This document shows positions 9,264 to 18,610 of a DNA stretch of 64,000 bases, in pieces (within the stretch, counting starts at the first letter, position 1; every line of letters starts with the position of its first letter). The position numbers were made by a program, and so were the translations under genes. The DNA lies in contig NZ_CP133548.1 in NCBI RefSeq assembly GCF_031198435.1, positions 124,001 through 188,000 on the forward strand. The letters are read 5' to 3'. This DNA is from Pleionea litopenaei. Lineage in GTDB: Bacteria > Pseudomonadota > Gammaproteobacteria > Enterobacterales > Kangiellaceae. Under the pieces are notes generated by a model that was given only the letters and a program-made list of their open reading frames with translations, was not told the DNA's origin and did not search any database.

Positions 9264-9995
9264 ATGAAGGGGTTGGCATTGGTGGCACTAGCGCAGAGCG
9301 CCACAGCAGCTGCACCACAAGAAGAGCCCGGCTTATTTATGACCATCGTTAAGTTTTTCCAAGACGGTGGTGCCTTTATGTATCCGATTTTAATTGTTAT
9401 GGCACTTGGTATTGCCATTGCAATCGAACGATATATTTATCTTCAATTGGTTAAAACTAAAAATCAGCAGGTTTGGAAAAAACTGTTACCGGTTTTAAAT
9501 AAAGGTGAGTTTCGACAAGCTTTGAATCTTGCTTCGAATTCGAACGCAGCGATTGGGCGAATTTTGGCTTATGGTTTGAGTAAGTTTAGCCAAGGTAAGC
9601 GTCACGACGATCTCGAAATGGCCATGGAAGAAGGTCTAATGGAGATCATGCCACGACTCGAAAAGCGCACTCAATACCTAGCGACCTTTGCAAACATTGC
9701 AACCTTATTGGGACTGCTCGGGACAATTCTTGGTTTGATAAAAGCATTTACCGCCGTCGCTAATGTTGATCCGGCCGAAAAAGCTAACCTTCTTTCTGCG
9801 AGTATTTCGGTCGCGATGAACACCACTGCATTTGGGTTGATGGCAGCAATTCCACTACTGCTGGCTTTCACCTTCTTGCAAACCAAGACCACAGAAATTA
9901 TTGATAGCTTAGAAATGGCATCGGTGAAGTTTGTTAACGTGATTCGCTCTGCAAAGCCAGCGGAACCAAAAGTACGACCAACTGCCAAGCCTTAG
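9264..9995 (+). CDS. MotA/TolQ/ExbB family proton-channel protein (AglR-like)
   Basis: A 243-residue inner-membrane protein with the three-helix TolQ/ExbB layout: one helix at about residues 36-58 (GGAFMYPILIVMALGIAIAI), a cytoplasmic loop containing the usual ALNLASNSNAAIGRILAYGL, then two helices (FANIATLLGLLGTILGLIKA and VAMNTTAFGLMAAIPLLLAF) with the conserved small residues and Thr of the family. It would form the pentameric stator around the two ExbD-type proteins encoded next. GGAGAG lies about eight bases before the ATG. In Myxococcus gliding motors the equivalent is AglR. Its neighbours exclude an ordinary Tol-Pal or TonB system, since no tolA, tolB, pal or receptor belongs to the cluster. 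Confidence 0.85.
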   Translation: MKGLALVALAQSATAAAPQEEPGLFMTIVKFFQDGGAFMYPILIVMALGIAIAIERYIYLQLVKTKNQQVWKKLLPVLNKGEFRQALNLASNSNAAIGRILAYGLSKFSQGKRHDDLEMAMEEGLMEIMPRLEKRTQYLATFANIATLLGLLGTILGLIKAFTAVANVDPAEKANLLSASISVAMNTTAFGLMAAIPLLLAFTFLQTKTTEIIDSLEMASVKFVNVIRSAKPAEPKVRPTAKP

Positions 9996-10006
9996 GATAA
10001 CAAGCT

Positions 10007-10537
10007 ATGTGGAAACGTCGCGCAAAGCGCTCGCGAGAAGTTAATACCGAACTAAACATCACGGCCTTTATGAACTTAATGGTGGTGTTGGTTCCCTTTT
10101 TGTTGATTACCGCAGTGTTCTCGCAAGTATCCATCTTGAATTTAAATTTGCCGGGTACTGGCGCTGCCGAGCAAACGCCGGACGAACCTGCTAAAGCCCT
10201 TGAAGTGATCATTCGAAAAGAACGCTTAGAATTGTATGAGCGAGCTTCTGGAAGTATGCGGGCTATCGAAAATACGGACGATGGTTACGATTTCATAAAG
10301 TTGAACCAAGTGCTTCAGCAAGTGAAATCTCAGGCTGACTTTATCAACGAAACTTCGATTACTTTATTGTTAGAAGAAGACATTGAATATGAAGTGCTTG
10401 TGCAAACGATGGATGCCGTCAGACTGATGAAGATTGAGTCTGAGGAAAATGGCGGAAAGGTGATAACCTACGAAGAGCTTTTTCCTGACATTTCAATCGG
10501 TAGTGCGCCGGTACTAGACGAACAGGCGGAGAGCTGA
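10007..10537 (+). CDS. ExbD/TolR family protein lacking the transmembrane Asp
   Basis: A 176-residue TolR/ExbD-type subunit with a short cytoplasmic N-terminus, one helix (NLMVVLVPFLLITAVF) and a periplasmic domain. In ExbD, TolR and AglQ the start of the helix carries a conserved Asp needed for proton flow. Here that position is Asn23 (ITAFMNLMVVLVP), encoded by AAC, one transition from an Asp codon. The gene follows the ExbB-type gene by 11 bases and precedes a second ExbD-type gene by two bases. The periplasmic part is longer than in simple ExbD proteins. The pair probably assembles as a heteromer in which only the other copy conducts protons. Confidence 0.8.
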   Translation: MWKRRAKRSREVNTELNITAFMNLMVVLVPFLLITAVFSQVSILNLNLPGTGAAEQTPDEPAKALEVIIRKERLELYERASGSMRAIENTDDGYDFIKLNQVLQQVKSQADFINETSITLLLEEDIEYEVLVQTMDAVRLMKIESEENGGKVITYEELFPDISIGSAPVLDEQAES

Positions 10538-10539
10538 GT

Positions 10540-11049
10540 ATGAAACTATCGGCCCGAGCTAAACGTATGGAGCGCCATCACAAGCGCTATGGAAAAGGAA
10601 CGTTACAGCTCGTTTCTTTAATGGATATTTTTACGATTTTGGTGTTCTTCTTATTGGTTAACTCATCAACTAATGAGCAGCTACCCTCATCAAAAGCCTT
10701 GACCCTACCTAAGTCGACGTCGGAGCAATTGCCCGAAGAAACGTTACTGATTTTGGTCAACAATAACGATATTTTAGTTCAAGGTCGTAAAATTATTACC
10801 GCGGACGAAATACTTGCGTCGGAAGACAATATCATTCCGGTTTTAAAAGAAGAGCTTGAGTTCCACCTTTCTCAACGTCTTGGTATCGTTAAAGGCGTCG
10901 ATGATCCCGGTGAGGTAACTATTATGGGGGACAGAGAAATTCCCTATAAGTTACTCAAGCGAATTTTGTACACATTGTCAGAGTCGAATTATAAGGATAT
11001 TTCTCTGGCGGTCGCTCGGAAATCCGAAAAAGAAGAGGTAGCCAATTAA
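10540..11049 (+). CDS. ExbD/TolR family protein with intact proton Asp
   Basis: A 169-residue second ExbD/TolR subunit. The helix starts with SLMDIFTILVFFLLV, and Asp29 occupies the canonical proton-carrier position missing in the preceding paralogue. A charged N-terminus (KRMERHHKRYGKG) faces the cytoplasm, and the remaining 125 residues form the periplasmic domain. It is separated from its neighbours by two bases on the 5' side and one base on the 3' side, so it is clearly part of the operon. Two TolR-type genes after one TolQ-type gene is the arrangement of aglR-aglQ-aglS in Myxococcus. Confidence 0.85.
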   Translation: MKLSARAKRMERHHKRYGKGTLQLVSLMDIFTILVFFLLVNSSTNEQLPSSKALTLPKSTSEQLPEETLLILVNNNDILVQGRKIITADEILASEDNIIPVLKEELEFHLSQRLGIVKGVDDPGEVTIMGDREIPYKLLKRILYTLSESNYKDISLAVARKSEKEEVAN

Positions 11050-11050
11050 C

Positions 11051-11998
11051 ATGAGTAGCTTCATCTATTCGGTTGATCCAAAGTTACCTTGGGAAATTTC
11101 TGAAGAAGAAAGCCAACGGTATCGAAAGATACTTTTGGTTATCTTGGCATTTGTTATTATTTTTGGATTGGTCATTCCCTTTATCAATGTGCCACAGCCA
11201 GTGCGAGTCGTTAATAAAGTACCCGATCGACTGGTCAAGTTGGTAATAGAACAAAAGAAAGTGGTTATTCCTCCTCCGGTTGTCGAAGTGAAACCCGAAG
11301 AGAAAAAAGAAGAGCCTGAGCCAGAACCTGAAGAGAAGAAGCCCGAGCCGAAGCCTGAGCCTAAACCTGAGCCCAAGCCAAAACCGAAGCCAAGTGAAGC
11401 CAAGAAAGCGGCAGAAAAGAAAGCCGCTGTGTTTGCTGATACCTTTGGTGATGTTGTGAATAATAGCGGCTTGGATAACTTAACGAGCGAGAAAAATCTT
11501 TCACAAGGCGGCGCGCAAGAATCGAAGTTAAAACGCGATCAACTCGGCGATGCTGCGAAAGCGAGTACCGGTGGAATTGAAGTGGGTCCTGCTAGTAGTT
11601 CACAAGGTACGGGCGGAAAGCTTCAAGGAAGTGGTTCAACCAAAGTTGAAAGTAAGATTGAAAATGTCGCTGGCGCTTCAAGTTCGGCATCAGAGTCGAC
11701 GACAGGTGGCATTCGTTCGTCAGAAAATATTCAGTTAACCTTTGATAAAAATCAGGGTCGTATTTTCGTCTCTTATAATCGGGCATTGCGTAAAAACCCT
11801 TCGTTACGAGGTGTGGTGGTCTTTAAGCTAACCATTCAGCCATCAGGAAAAGTGTCTGATGTGAGCATCGTTCGAAGTGAATTAAAGGATGCTGATTTAG
11901 AACGGCGTTTGGTCAGTGCAATTAAACGTTTAGACTTTGGATCACAAGACGTCGCTGTCTGGACGGGTAATTACCCGATAGACTTTTCTCCTCAATGA
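11051..11998 (+). CDS. TonB-like energy transducer with AgmX/PglI-type C-terminal domain (GltG/GltJ-like)
   Basis: A 315-residue inner-membrane-anchored periplasmic protein. It has a cytoplasmic N-terminus, one helix at about residues 27-46 (ILLVILAFVIIFGLVIPFI), a Pro/Glu/Lys-rich rod at about 74-117 built from EPKP-type repeats, a Ser/Gly-rich linker, and a C-terminal domain (residues 230-315; RIFVSYNRALRKNPSLRGVV, then VVFKLTIQPSGKVSDVSIV). That domain matches the AgmX/PglI C-terminal type found in GltG and GltJ of the Myxococcus gliding machine rather than classical TonB. It would carry motor force across the periplasm to the TPR lipoproteins. It is the last gene of the cluster, followed by a hairpin at 12006-12033. 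Confidence 0.8.
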   Translation: MSSFIYSVDPKLPWEISEEESQRYRKILLVILAFVIIFGLVIPFINVPQPVRVVNKVPDRLVKLVIEQKKVVIPPPVVEVKPEEKKEEPEPEPEEKKPEPKPEPKPEPKPKPKPSEAKKAAEKKAAVFADTFGDVVNNSGLDNLTSEKNLSQGGAQESKLKRDQLGDAAKASTGGIEVGPASSSQGTGGKLQGSGSTKVESKIENVAGASSSASESTTGGIRSSENIQLTFDKNQGRIFVSYNRALRKNPSLRGVVVFKLTIQPSGKVSDVSIVRSELKDADLERRLVSAIKRLDFGSQDVAVWTGNYPIDFSPQ

Positions 11999-12005
11999 CC
12001 TAAAA

Positions 12006-12037
12006 GCGTGCTAGAGAACGGTCTTTAGCACGCGTTT
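12006..12037 (+). terminator. Probable weak intrinsic terminator after the Glt-like cluster
   Basis: GCGTGCTA at 12006-12013 pairs with TAGCACGC at 12026-12033 around a 12-base loop, followed by GTTTT. The T run is short, so some read-through into apbE is possible. Confidence 0.5.
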
Positions 12038-12063
12038 TCCAATCAATAAATGTTGAGCCTCGA

Positions 12064-13053
12064 ATGTTCTTTCAAAAGTTCCTAACTAGCCTGTTAACAC
12101 TGAGTGCCTGTTTTGTCGTTGCAATTCCTTCGGTTCACGCGCAGTGGTACAGCCATAGTTTCGAAGTGATGGGAACGTCTGCAAAAGTTGAATTATGGTC
12201 GGACTCACCATCAAAGGCAGAGACTTTAATCAAGCAAGTCGAAGTTGAGATGGAGCGGATTAATCAATTGATGAGTCCGTATATTTCATCGAGCGAGTTG
12301 TCAAAAATTAATGCTGCGGCTGGCGCAGATCCCTTAATTATTTCAAAAGAACTCCTTAAACTGATTGAGCGATCCATAGCATTTTCTGAATTAAGTCATG
12401 GCGCTTTTGACATAACCTTTGCCAGTGTTGGCTATAAATATATCTATCGTGATGGAGTCGCGCCCAGTCAATTATTTATTGATGAGCATAAAAATTTAAT
12501 CAACTATCACTCAATCAAGCTTGATCAGCAGCGTTCGACGATTTTATTAGAAAAGCAGGGAATGAAAATTGATCTTGGTGGAATTGCCAAAGGTTATGCT
12601 GTTGATCAATGCATCGATATCATACGACAAGCAGGTATTCAACATGCTTTCGTTCAAGCCGGCGGTGATAGTCGAGTATTAGGCGACAAACGAGGGCGCT
12701 TGTGGACGATAGGCATTCGTCATCCGCGGCAAGAAGCAGGGGTGATTACACAGTTACCGTTAGCGAATGTAGCGATTTCGACGTCTGGAGATTATGAGCG
12801 ATTTTTTATAGAAAATGGTGAACGGGTTCATCATATTATTGACCCCCAAACAGGTCGCTCATCGAATAAAAGTGTCAGCGTTACCATTATTGCTAATGAT
12901 TCGCTGACGGCCGATGCACTTTCTACCACGGTCTTTATTCTTGGAGCGAAAAAAGGACTCGAATTAATTGAATCGATGCCAGAAGTGTCGGCAATAATCA
13001 TTGATGCACAGGGTAAGTTTCACTATTCGAGTGATTTTTTAGCGGCTAATTGA
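12064..13053 (+). CDS. apbE: FAD:protein FMN transferase ApbE
   Basis: A 329-residue periplasmic flavin transferase that attaches FMN through a phosphoester bond to Thr or Ser of target proteins such as NqrC or RnfG, in a Mg-dependent reaction. Family signatures seen are EVMGTSAKVELW near the N-terminus, KIDLGGIAKGYAVDQ, QAGGDSRVLG, and TADALSTTVFILGAKKG with the metal-binding Asp and Thr. The N-terminus holds both a lipobox-like LSAC and a possible signal peptidase I site after SVHA, so it may be a lipoprotein or soluble. No Nqr or Rnf genes are in the window. It lies 65 bases after the Glt-like cluster, behind a weak terminator. Confidence 0.9.
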   Translation: MFFQKFLTSLLTLSACFVVAIPSVHAQWYSHSFEVMGTSAKVELWSDSPSKAETLIKQVEVEMERINQLMSPYISSSELSKINAAAGADPLIISKELLKLIERSIAFSELSHGAFDITFASVGYKYIYRDGVAPSQLFIDEHKNLINYHSIKLDQQRSTILLEKQGMKIDLGGIAKGYAVDQCIDIIRQAGIQHAFVQAGGDSRVLGDKRGRLWTIGIRHPRQEAGVITQLPLANVAISTSGDYERFFIENGERVHHIIDPQTGRSSNKSVSVTIIANDSLTADALSTTVFILGAKKGLELIESMPEVSAIIIDAQGKFHYSSDFLAAN

Positions 13054-13239
13054 TTCGACTTATCGCAAAAGTCCATCTATATTCTTTTCTATCTCTATTC
13101 GAGAACGCAAATCCGTTTCCATCTGTTTTCGATTGAGTTATCGTTTATCCCGCGCAATACTTACTAAGCCTTCAGACGAAGGGTGTTGTCTAGTAATGTA
13201 TTAACTCTACAAAAACAAACAGAACAGGGAGTTAATCCT

Positions 13240-16131
13240 ATGCTAAAAGAAAACCTGTTTAAGCTGAGTTTGATGGCTGTCGCTATGACCGGCGTTGTCG
13301 CCGTCAACGATGCTCAAGCTCAAGATGAAGCAGCTAAGGACGAGAAAGTCGTTATCACTGGTTCTCGTATCCGTCAATCACAGCTGGCAACAGCCTCTCC
13401 CGTCTTGACTCTCTCACGTGAAGATATTGAGAAAACTGGCTTAACGTCAGTCGCTGATGTTTTACAAAAAATGTCAGCTAGTGGTGCCGCGTTAAATACA
13501 CGATTCAACAGCAGTGGTAACTTTGGTATGCCGTCTGATGGTGGTGGTGTTGGTGCAGGTGGTGCTGAAGTTGATTTACGTCACCTTGGCTCGCGCCGTG
13601 TACTTGTATTAGTTGATGGTCGTCGCTGGGTAAGCGGTGCATCGGCTAGTGGTGTTTCTGGCGCTGTGGATTTAAACACCGTGCCCTTAGCCATCGTCGA
13701 ACGCATCGAGATTTTAGAAGATGGTGCGTCATCGATTTATGGTTCTGATGCCGTCGCGGGTGTCGTTAACGTCATCACTCGTAAAGACATCGATGGTTGG
13801 GAAATGAACGCCTCTTATGGTGGATTCGGCGATTTTGTTACCGGTATTGATGACGGTGACACCACCAGTATCGAATTTACCTTTGGTGCGGTCGGCGCTC
13901 GTCACAGTATTGTTAGCTCATTCAGTCATGTCGACCAAAACGTCGTCTTTTCAAAGAACCGTGATCTGGCCGACAGCCCAGTTGAAGGAACCGGAACCAC
14001 TCGTGGAAGTTCTGCGACACCGACGGGTCGCTTTTTATATGATGATAATGGAACCACCGTTAATGTAACGCCAAATGATGGCGCGTCGGGGTTATTAAAT
14101 TTCCCTACCGATTTTCATAACTTTACCGACGATGACCGCTTTAATTATGCGGCCTACAACTTGTACGTAACTCCGAGTCAACGTACTAATGTTTTTACTC
14201 GTGCGAAATACGACTTAACCAATACGGTGTCTTTCTTTGCACAAGCAATGTTTAACAACCGTAAGTCACAAAACCAAGCAGCGCCAGAGCCAATTTTTAT
14301 TGGGCCCGAAGCTGGTACGGGTGGCATTGCTGATACGGTCAGTATTGATGTGACTAACCCTTACAACCCTTTCGGCGTGACGTTGGATGAAAATAATTTT
14401 ATCTTTGCTGGTCGCCGTCCAATAGAAGCAGGTCCTCGCTCTTATTCTCAAGACGTTAACACCTATTTCTTCACCACGGGCTTCGAGGGGTCGTTCGATA
14501 TAGGTGACAGTCCTTTTTATTGGGATGCGTCTATGTCTTGGGGTACTAACCGCGCGACTCAGTTGAAAACAGGCGCACTGAATGCCGCTAGAATTAAGCG
14601 AGCATTAGGGCCTTTGGCTGAATGTCAGGCCGATCCTTTGTGTGTTCCTTTAAATATATTTGGCGCCGGATCCATTACTCAAGATATGTTGGATTATATT
14701 TCTTTCACACAGAAAGATGTGAGTGAGAATAAAATTCAAATGTTCGCGGCCAACATAACGGGTGATCTTTTTGAAATGCCAGCGGGCTATGCAGGATTTG
14801 CTGCAGGCTATGAGCATCGCGTTCAAAATGGTTTCTTTGAGCCAGACGTTATTGCTGCAAGTGGAGAGAGCATGGGGATCCCAGCTAGCCCTACCCGCGG
14901 CGGTTACGATGTTGATGAATACTTCATCGAGGCAATGTTCCCATTAATGGCCGACTCTTCTGGAGCATCAATGCTTGAGTTGACAACGGCCGTACGTCGC
15001 TCTGAATACACGACGACGTCAGATGTTAGCTTTGATCAAACAACCACTAAATTTGGATTGTTATTCCGTCCAATGACAGAGTTAACGTTACGTGCCACGA
15101 TGGCTGAAGGCTTCCGAGCACCGTCGATTGGAGAGTTCTTCAATACTGGAGCGCGAAACGATGCTACCTTAACCGATCCTTGTTTGAACTCAGCCAACGA
15201 AACTCGTTGTGAGCAAGTTTGGGGACCAATGGACTTTGTTGCGTTAGCAAACTTAGGACAAACGCAAATTTCGGTAGTGACCGGTGGTAACGACCAATTG
15301 AGCCCTGAAGAAACAGAAAGCAGCATGTTTGGTGCGGTTTATAGTCCTGATTGGTTCTCGGGTGACGACTTTATCGAACAGATGAACTTCGAGTTGTCGT
15401 TCTACGATCATCAAATTGACAATGCAATCGGCGCAGTGGATGCTCAATTGCAGTTGAATGAGTGTGTGGTCAATGGAAACGATGATTTCTGTAATGGTAT
15501 TGCGCGGGCGAATGGCGTTGGTATCACTCGTTTTGACAACGGTTTACAAAACTTGAGTCGAATTGAAACGTCAGGCTCTGACTTTAAGTTAAGCATGATT
15601 TCTCAAGAGAGTGACTTAGGTCGGTTTAAGCTAACTTGGCGAAATACCTTCGTGAATGAATACACGCAAACGGTATTCGGACAGTCTAGTGGAGATCTTG
15701 ATGGCATTGAGTTTGGTAGCAATCCTGACCGAGCGATTCCAGAATGGAAATACGACTTGACGTTAGACTGGGCAAAGAATGATTGGAGTGCGAGCACGAC
15801 AATGCGATATTTGTCGAAAATTTACGAAAGCTGTTCTGATTTCCTAGATAACACGCCGAACAGTTTGGCTAATTTAGGTTTGTGTAGCAATCCGAACTTT
15901 TCAGACAACTCATTATCAACCAACATAATGGATGAAACTTACTACTTTGATGCGCAAGTGAGTTATGCGACTCAAATAGGAGGATTCAATTCAGTTATTT
16001 CTGTTGGTGCACGTAACTTGTTTGATCAAGATCCACCACGATGTACACAATGTGACTTGAATGGCTATCTGCCTGGTATTTACGATGCACAAGGTCGTTA
16101 TTGGTACGTTAAGTTTTCTATGCGTCCATAA
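13240..16131 (+). CDS. TonB-dependent outer-membrane receptor
   Basis: A 963-residue receptor. The ATG at 13240 is chosen because AGGGAG at 13226-13231 is eight bases upstream; an in-frame TTG at 13183 would add 19 residues before the signal peptide. The signal peptide ends near NDAQAQ. The probable TonB box is [10 protein letters not shown], and the plug domain shows [29 protein letters not shown] and [20 protein letters not shown]. The barrel ends in an aromatic residue near the C-terminus ([10 protein letters not shown]). This is the large receptor type common in marine gammaproteobacteria for peptides, glycans or other ligands. The substrate cannot be told from sequence, and there is no adjacent transporter. 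Confidence 0.9.
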   Translation: MLKENLFKLSLMAVAMTGVVAVNDAQAQDEAAKDEKVVITGSRIRQSQLATASPVLTLSREDIEKTGLTSVADVLQKMSASGAALNTRFNSSGNFGMPSDGGGVGAGGAEVDLRHLGSRRVLVLVDGRRWVSGASASGVSGAVDLNTVPLAIVERIEILEDGASSIYGSDAVAGVVNVITRKDIDGWEMNASYGGFGDFVTGIDDGDTTSIEFTFGAVGARHSIVSSFSHVDQNVVFSKNRDLADSPVEGTGTTRGSSATPTGRFLYDDNGTTVNVTPNDGASGLLNFPTDFHNFTDDDRFNYAAYNLYVTPSQRTNVFTRAKYDLTNTVSFFAQAMFNNRKSQNQAAPEPIFIGPEAGTGGIADTVSIDVTNPYNPFGVTLDENNFIFAGRRPIEAGPRSYSQDVNTYFFTTGFEGSFDIGDSPFYWDASMSWGTNRATQLKTGALNAARIKRALGPLAECQADPLCVPLNIFGAGSITQDMLDYISFTQKDVSENKIQMFAANITGDLFEMPAGYAGFAAGYEHRVQNGFFEPDVIAASGESMGIPASPTRGGYDVDEYFIEAMFPLMADSSGASMLELTTAVRRSEYTTTSDVSFDQTTTKFGLLFRPMTELTLRATMAEGFRAPSIGEFFNTGARNDATLTDPCLNSANETRCEQVWGPMDFVALANLGQTQISVVTGGNDQLSPEETESSMFGAVYSPDWFSGDDFIEQMNFELSFYDHQIDNAIGAVDAQLQLNECVVNGNDDFCNGIARANGVGITRFDNGLQNLSRIETSGSDFKLSMISQESDLGRFKLTWRNTFVNEYTQTVFGQSSGDLDGIEFGSNPDRAIPEWKYDLTLDWAKNDWSASTTMRYLSKIYESCSDFLDNTPNSLANLGLCSNPNFSDNSLSTNIMDETYYFDAQVSYATQIGGFNSVISVGARNLFDQDPPRCTQCDLNGYLPGIYDAQGRYWYVKFSMRP

Positions 16132-16159
16132 TATTGTGTAAGGTCTAGAAAACTCGTAA

Positions 16160-16188
16160 AAAGAAAGGGAGCAGAGCTCCCTTTCTTT
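16160..16188. terminator. Intrinsic terminator after the TonB-dependent receptor
   Basis: A 13-base perfect stem, AAAGAAAGGGAGC (16160-16172) with its complement at 16176-16188, around a three-base loop. It has A and T tracts on either side, so it can act in both directions between the receptor and the convergent small gene. Confidence 0.85.
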
Positions 16189-16267
16189 GCGCCAATATTT
16201 TGGATAAACGTTTGATACTTTATTAGTTTTTGGTGATGTTGCTACATTCGGTTGTTTTTCGGTTGAG

Positions 16268-16849
16268 TTACTTTACTCGCTTAACTTTGAGTCGAGTGTT
16301 GATGTCATCAAACCCGAGAAAGAAGGCTCCAAATGCTCCACGCTCTATAACGACTTTGGGGTCGGTCACTTTGTGATACAGCGAGCGGGAGCTAATGACT
16401 TCCCAAACTTGACCATTGTCTAATGTAATTTCCATGCCTTTCTTCCAACGCGAAAATTTGCCCACTATTTTAGCCTGCAAAGTATCACCATTCTCTTCCG
16501 CCATTTTATTTTCTAGGCCAAAGTAGTCTTCACGTTGAGATTGAGTGTCTTTTGTTGAAGCAACTTCGCTAGTTTTTACCGGTTGATTGGCGTCTGACTT
16601 GGGCAATGGCGCTGATGGTTCAGCGGGTTTTGCTGGTTGGGAAGCCGCAGTACTGTCAGGCACAACAGGAGTCGGTGCTTTCGGTAAGTCTGCTTTGGTT
16701 TTTTTCGCTTGGGTGGAGACCTTGAAGAATGCGTCGTAGCAAGCTAGTCGCTTCTCATCATTAGATACTTGAGTACAGTCTTCGGGACTGCCTGCGTAGG
16801 TCACGCTTGCAGTTACAGCGAATATCGCCGACACTAGACCTTTATGCAT
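16268..16849 (-). CDS. Small exported protein with N-terminal Cys-pair motif
   Basis: A 193-residue protein with a signal peptide (MHKGLVSAIFAVTASVTYAG) and then EDCTQVSNDEKRLACYDAFF. This Cys-x10-RLxCYD pattern is found at the N-terminus of many small periplasmic proteins of unknown role and probably forms a disulfide. A Pro/Ser/Ala-rich linker of about 60 residues leads to a C-terminal beta domain (ITLDNGQVWEVISSRSLYHK, then IERGAFGAFFLGF). GAGG sits five bases before the ATG. It is divergent from the serine protease gene, with only a short shared promoter region. I cannot name a function. Confidence 0.65.
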   Translation of the reverse strand: MHKGLVSAIFAVTASVTYAGSPEDCTQVSNDEKRLACYDAFFKVSTQAKKTKADLPKAPTPVVPDSTAASQPAKPAEPSAPLPKSDANQPVKTSEVASTKDTQSQREDYFGLENKMAEENGDTLQAKIVGKFSRWKKGMEITLDNGQVWEVISSRSLYHKVTDPKVVIERGAFGAFFLGFDDINTRLKVKRVK

Positions 16850-16901
16850 AGTTACCTCATAAAATTTGGGAAAAGCTCAGTCTATAGGAAGTAAGGTTCA
16901 G

Positions 16902-18551
16902 GTGTCTAGGCGTCGTAAATATTTCAACATTACCGAGTCATTCGCTCGCGTGTGCCGGCTGGCGGCATGGTTTTGTGCGCTCGGCATGACTGCATTTGCG
17001 GTAGCTTCTGCCTCAGCCGCATCGACCGTGACGTCCGTTATGCCGCCATCACAAGTGTATTTAGGGTACCAAAGCCCTTATGCGAATGGTCTGAAGGTTG
17101 TTTCTCAAAAATCCTGTAGCGGGGCACTGATCGGTGATATTTGGGTGCTGACAGCGGCGCACTGCACTGAGAATTTAGAAGACTTGAGAGTGGAAGTTCA
17201 AGCTGGCGATCATTCTCACGTCGTTGAGGTTAAAGCAATCTATCAACACCCTCGCTGGGACTCCAAGAGTTTAGATAATGACTTAGCCCTTGTGCAATTA
17301 GAGACGCCGCAGCCAGGGCCCTATTTTAACCTAGCGATGAACTTTTACGATGACGAGGTTTTCCTCACCGACCAAACATTTCGGCTGTTTAATCAGCGAT
17401 TAGACGTAGGTCTTCAACCAACGCAGCATGATCGAGTTTATCGGCTACTTGATCAGAATGAATGCCTTTCAATGATTGAGCAGCAGTGGCGTTTACGCGA
17501 TCGATTTTTTAAGTACATCGATTTGTCGAAAAGTAGTCTTTGCGCGGCCTCAGTTCAGCCGAACGAAAGTACTTGCTTCGGAGACAGCGGGGCACCTTTA
17601 GCTTATTATGATTACGGTCAATGGTCCGTCATAGGTATTAATAGTTGGTCGTTTGGGTGTGAAGGTTTTCCCAGTGTGCTGACTCGCGTTGATGATTACC
17701 GGCTCTGGATAAAGTCGCACCTCGAGCAGCTTTCAATGGTCGATAAGATTGACTTTGGAGCGACGCCAGAAGGCGTGCGATTAACTAAAAAAGTGAGCAT
17801 ATTGAACACGTCAAAAAGCGCTCAATTTATTTCGCTTCAGGTAACGGGGAGTTCAGCCGCTGGGGTCAGTCTTGACTTGGGCGATTGTTACTCTGAGCTT
17901 CAAGCGGGCGAGCTATGTTCTTTTACGGTTTCCGTGGTTGCTCCCAGTCATAAAGATTCGTTAGATGCGCAGATACAGGTGATGAACCAGTCTCAAGGCC
18001 AGGTGAAAATTGTTCCGGTTGCGGGAAAAGTGATTCCTAAAGTAGGTCAGTGGCATTCAGGTTCGCAAGTGACCTTAGACTGGTTTCAGTCGGGAAAACT
18101 TATGGTTAATGCTCAGGGAAATAACTCGGGGTTTCAGGTCTCTAGAATCAATGATGAGATAACGGATGACGAAGAGATGAGTCTGTTTGGTTTAGTTTAT
18201 TATCAAGGTGAGCAAGCGTCGAAAAAGATACAACTCGAGTGTCGAGGAAGCGATTGCGAGCATTCTGATCTTTTACTGGGTGGTGAAGTGCTTCCCTATC
18301 GAACACTCAATAACGAATATCGTGTGTGGACGCTGGATCTGTTAGATAATCAACTCGTCGCCGTTTATTTTGTCACTGAAGTTAAGCGTGATGAAGTCAT
18401 AGCTCTGAGCCTAAAGACTGAAAATGATGTGACCTCAAGCAAGGAAGGGGCTGGGAGCTTATTTGTACTCGGGGCATGGTTGCTCTTTCTACGTTTAGGT
18501 TTTGGTCGCGTGAGTTGGCGTCGTCGTCTGACAGTCGCGACTGAGAGGTGA
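16902..18551 (+). CDS. Trypsin-like serine protease with probable GlyGly-CTERM sorting tail
   Basis: A secreted S1-family protease of 549 residues. The triad is visible: His87 in LTAAHC, Asp127 in DNDLALVQL and Ser229 in CFGDSGAPL. The N-terminal signal peptide ends near ASASA. A beta-rich region (about 270-510) follows the protease. The last 34 residues are GAGSLFVLGAWLLFL then a basic run (WRRRL), which is the layout of the GlyGly-CTERM signal cleaved by rhombosortase, as in the Vibrio VesB-type proteases exported by type II secretion. The GTG at 16902 is chosen because TAAGG lies five bases upstream; a TTG at 16866 is the alternative. No rhombosortase gene is in the window. Confidence 0.8.
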   Translation: MSRRRKYFNITESFARVCRLAAWFCALGMTAFAVASASAASTVTSVMPPSQVYLGYQSPYANGLKVVSQKSCSGALIGDIWVLTAAHCTENLEDLRVEVQAGDHSHVVEVKAIYQHPRWDSKSLDNDLALVQLETPQPGPYFNLAMNFYDDEVFLTDQTFRLFNQRLDVGLQPTQHDRVYRLLDQNECLSMIEQQWRLRDRFFKYIDLSKSSLCAASVQPNESTCFGDSGAPLAYYDYGQWSVIGINSWSFGCEGFPSVLTRVDDYRLWIKSHLEQLSMVDKIDFGATPEGVRLTKKVSILNTSKSAQFISLQVTGSSAAGVSLDLGDCYSELQAGELCSFTVSVVAPSHKDSLDAQIQVMNQSQGQVKIVPVAGKVIPKVGQWHSGSQVTLDWFQSGKLMVNAQGNNSGFQVSRINDEITDDEEMSLFGLVYYQGEQASKKIQLECRGSDCEHSDLLLGGEVLPYRTLNNEYRVWTLDLLDNQLVAVYFVTEVKRDEVIALSLKTENDVTSSKEGAGSLFVLGAWLLFLRLGFGRVSWRRRLTVATER

Positions 18552-18553
18552 GG

Positions 18554-18588
18554 AAGGGCAAGAATAATTTGTCTTCTTGCCCTTTATT
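18554..18588. terminator. Intrinsic terminator between the protease and acyl-CoA dehydrogenase genes
   Basis: AAGGGCAAGAA at 18554-18564 pairs with its complement at 18574-18584 around a nine-base loop and is followed by TATTTTC. It lies between two convergent genes. Confidence 0.75.
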
Positions 18589-18610
18589 TTCGTTCTGTAG
18601 CTTTTTTCTA

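Noticed and set aside
10007-10212. Sequencing error as the cause of Asn23 in the first ExbD
   Set aside because: The frame and the neighbouring codons are intact and the rest of the helix also differs from classical ExbD, so divergence is likelier. It cannot be fully excluded from one sequence.
2944-11998. Ordinary Tol-Pal or TonB-ExbBD operon
   Set aside because: tolA, tolB, pal, ybgC and a linked receptor are absent. There are two ExbD copies and large TPR lipoproteins, which those operons lack.
16866-16901. TTG start for the serine protease
   Set aside because: The GTG at 16902 has a closer ribosome site and gives a more normal signal-peptide length.
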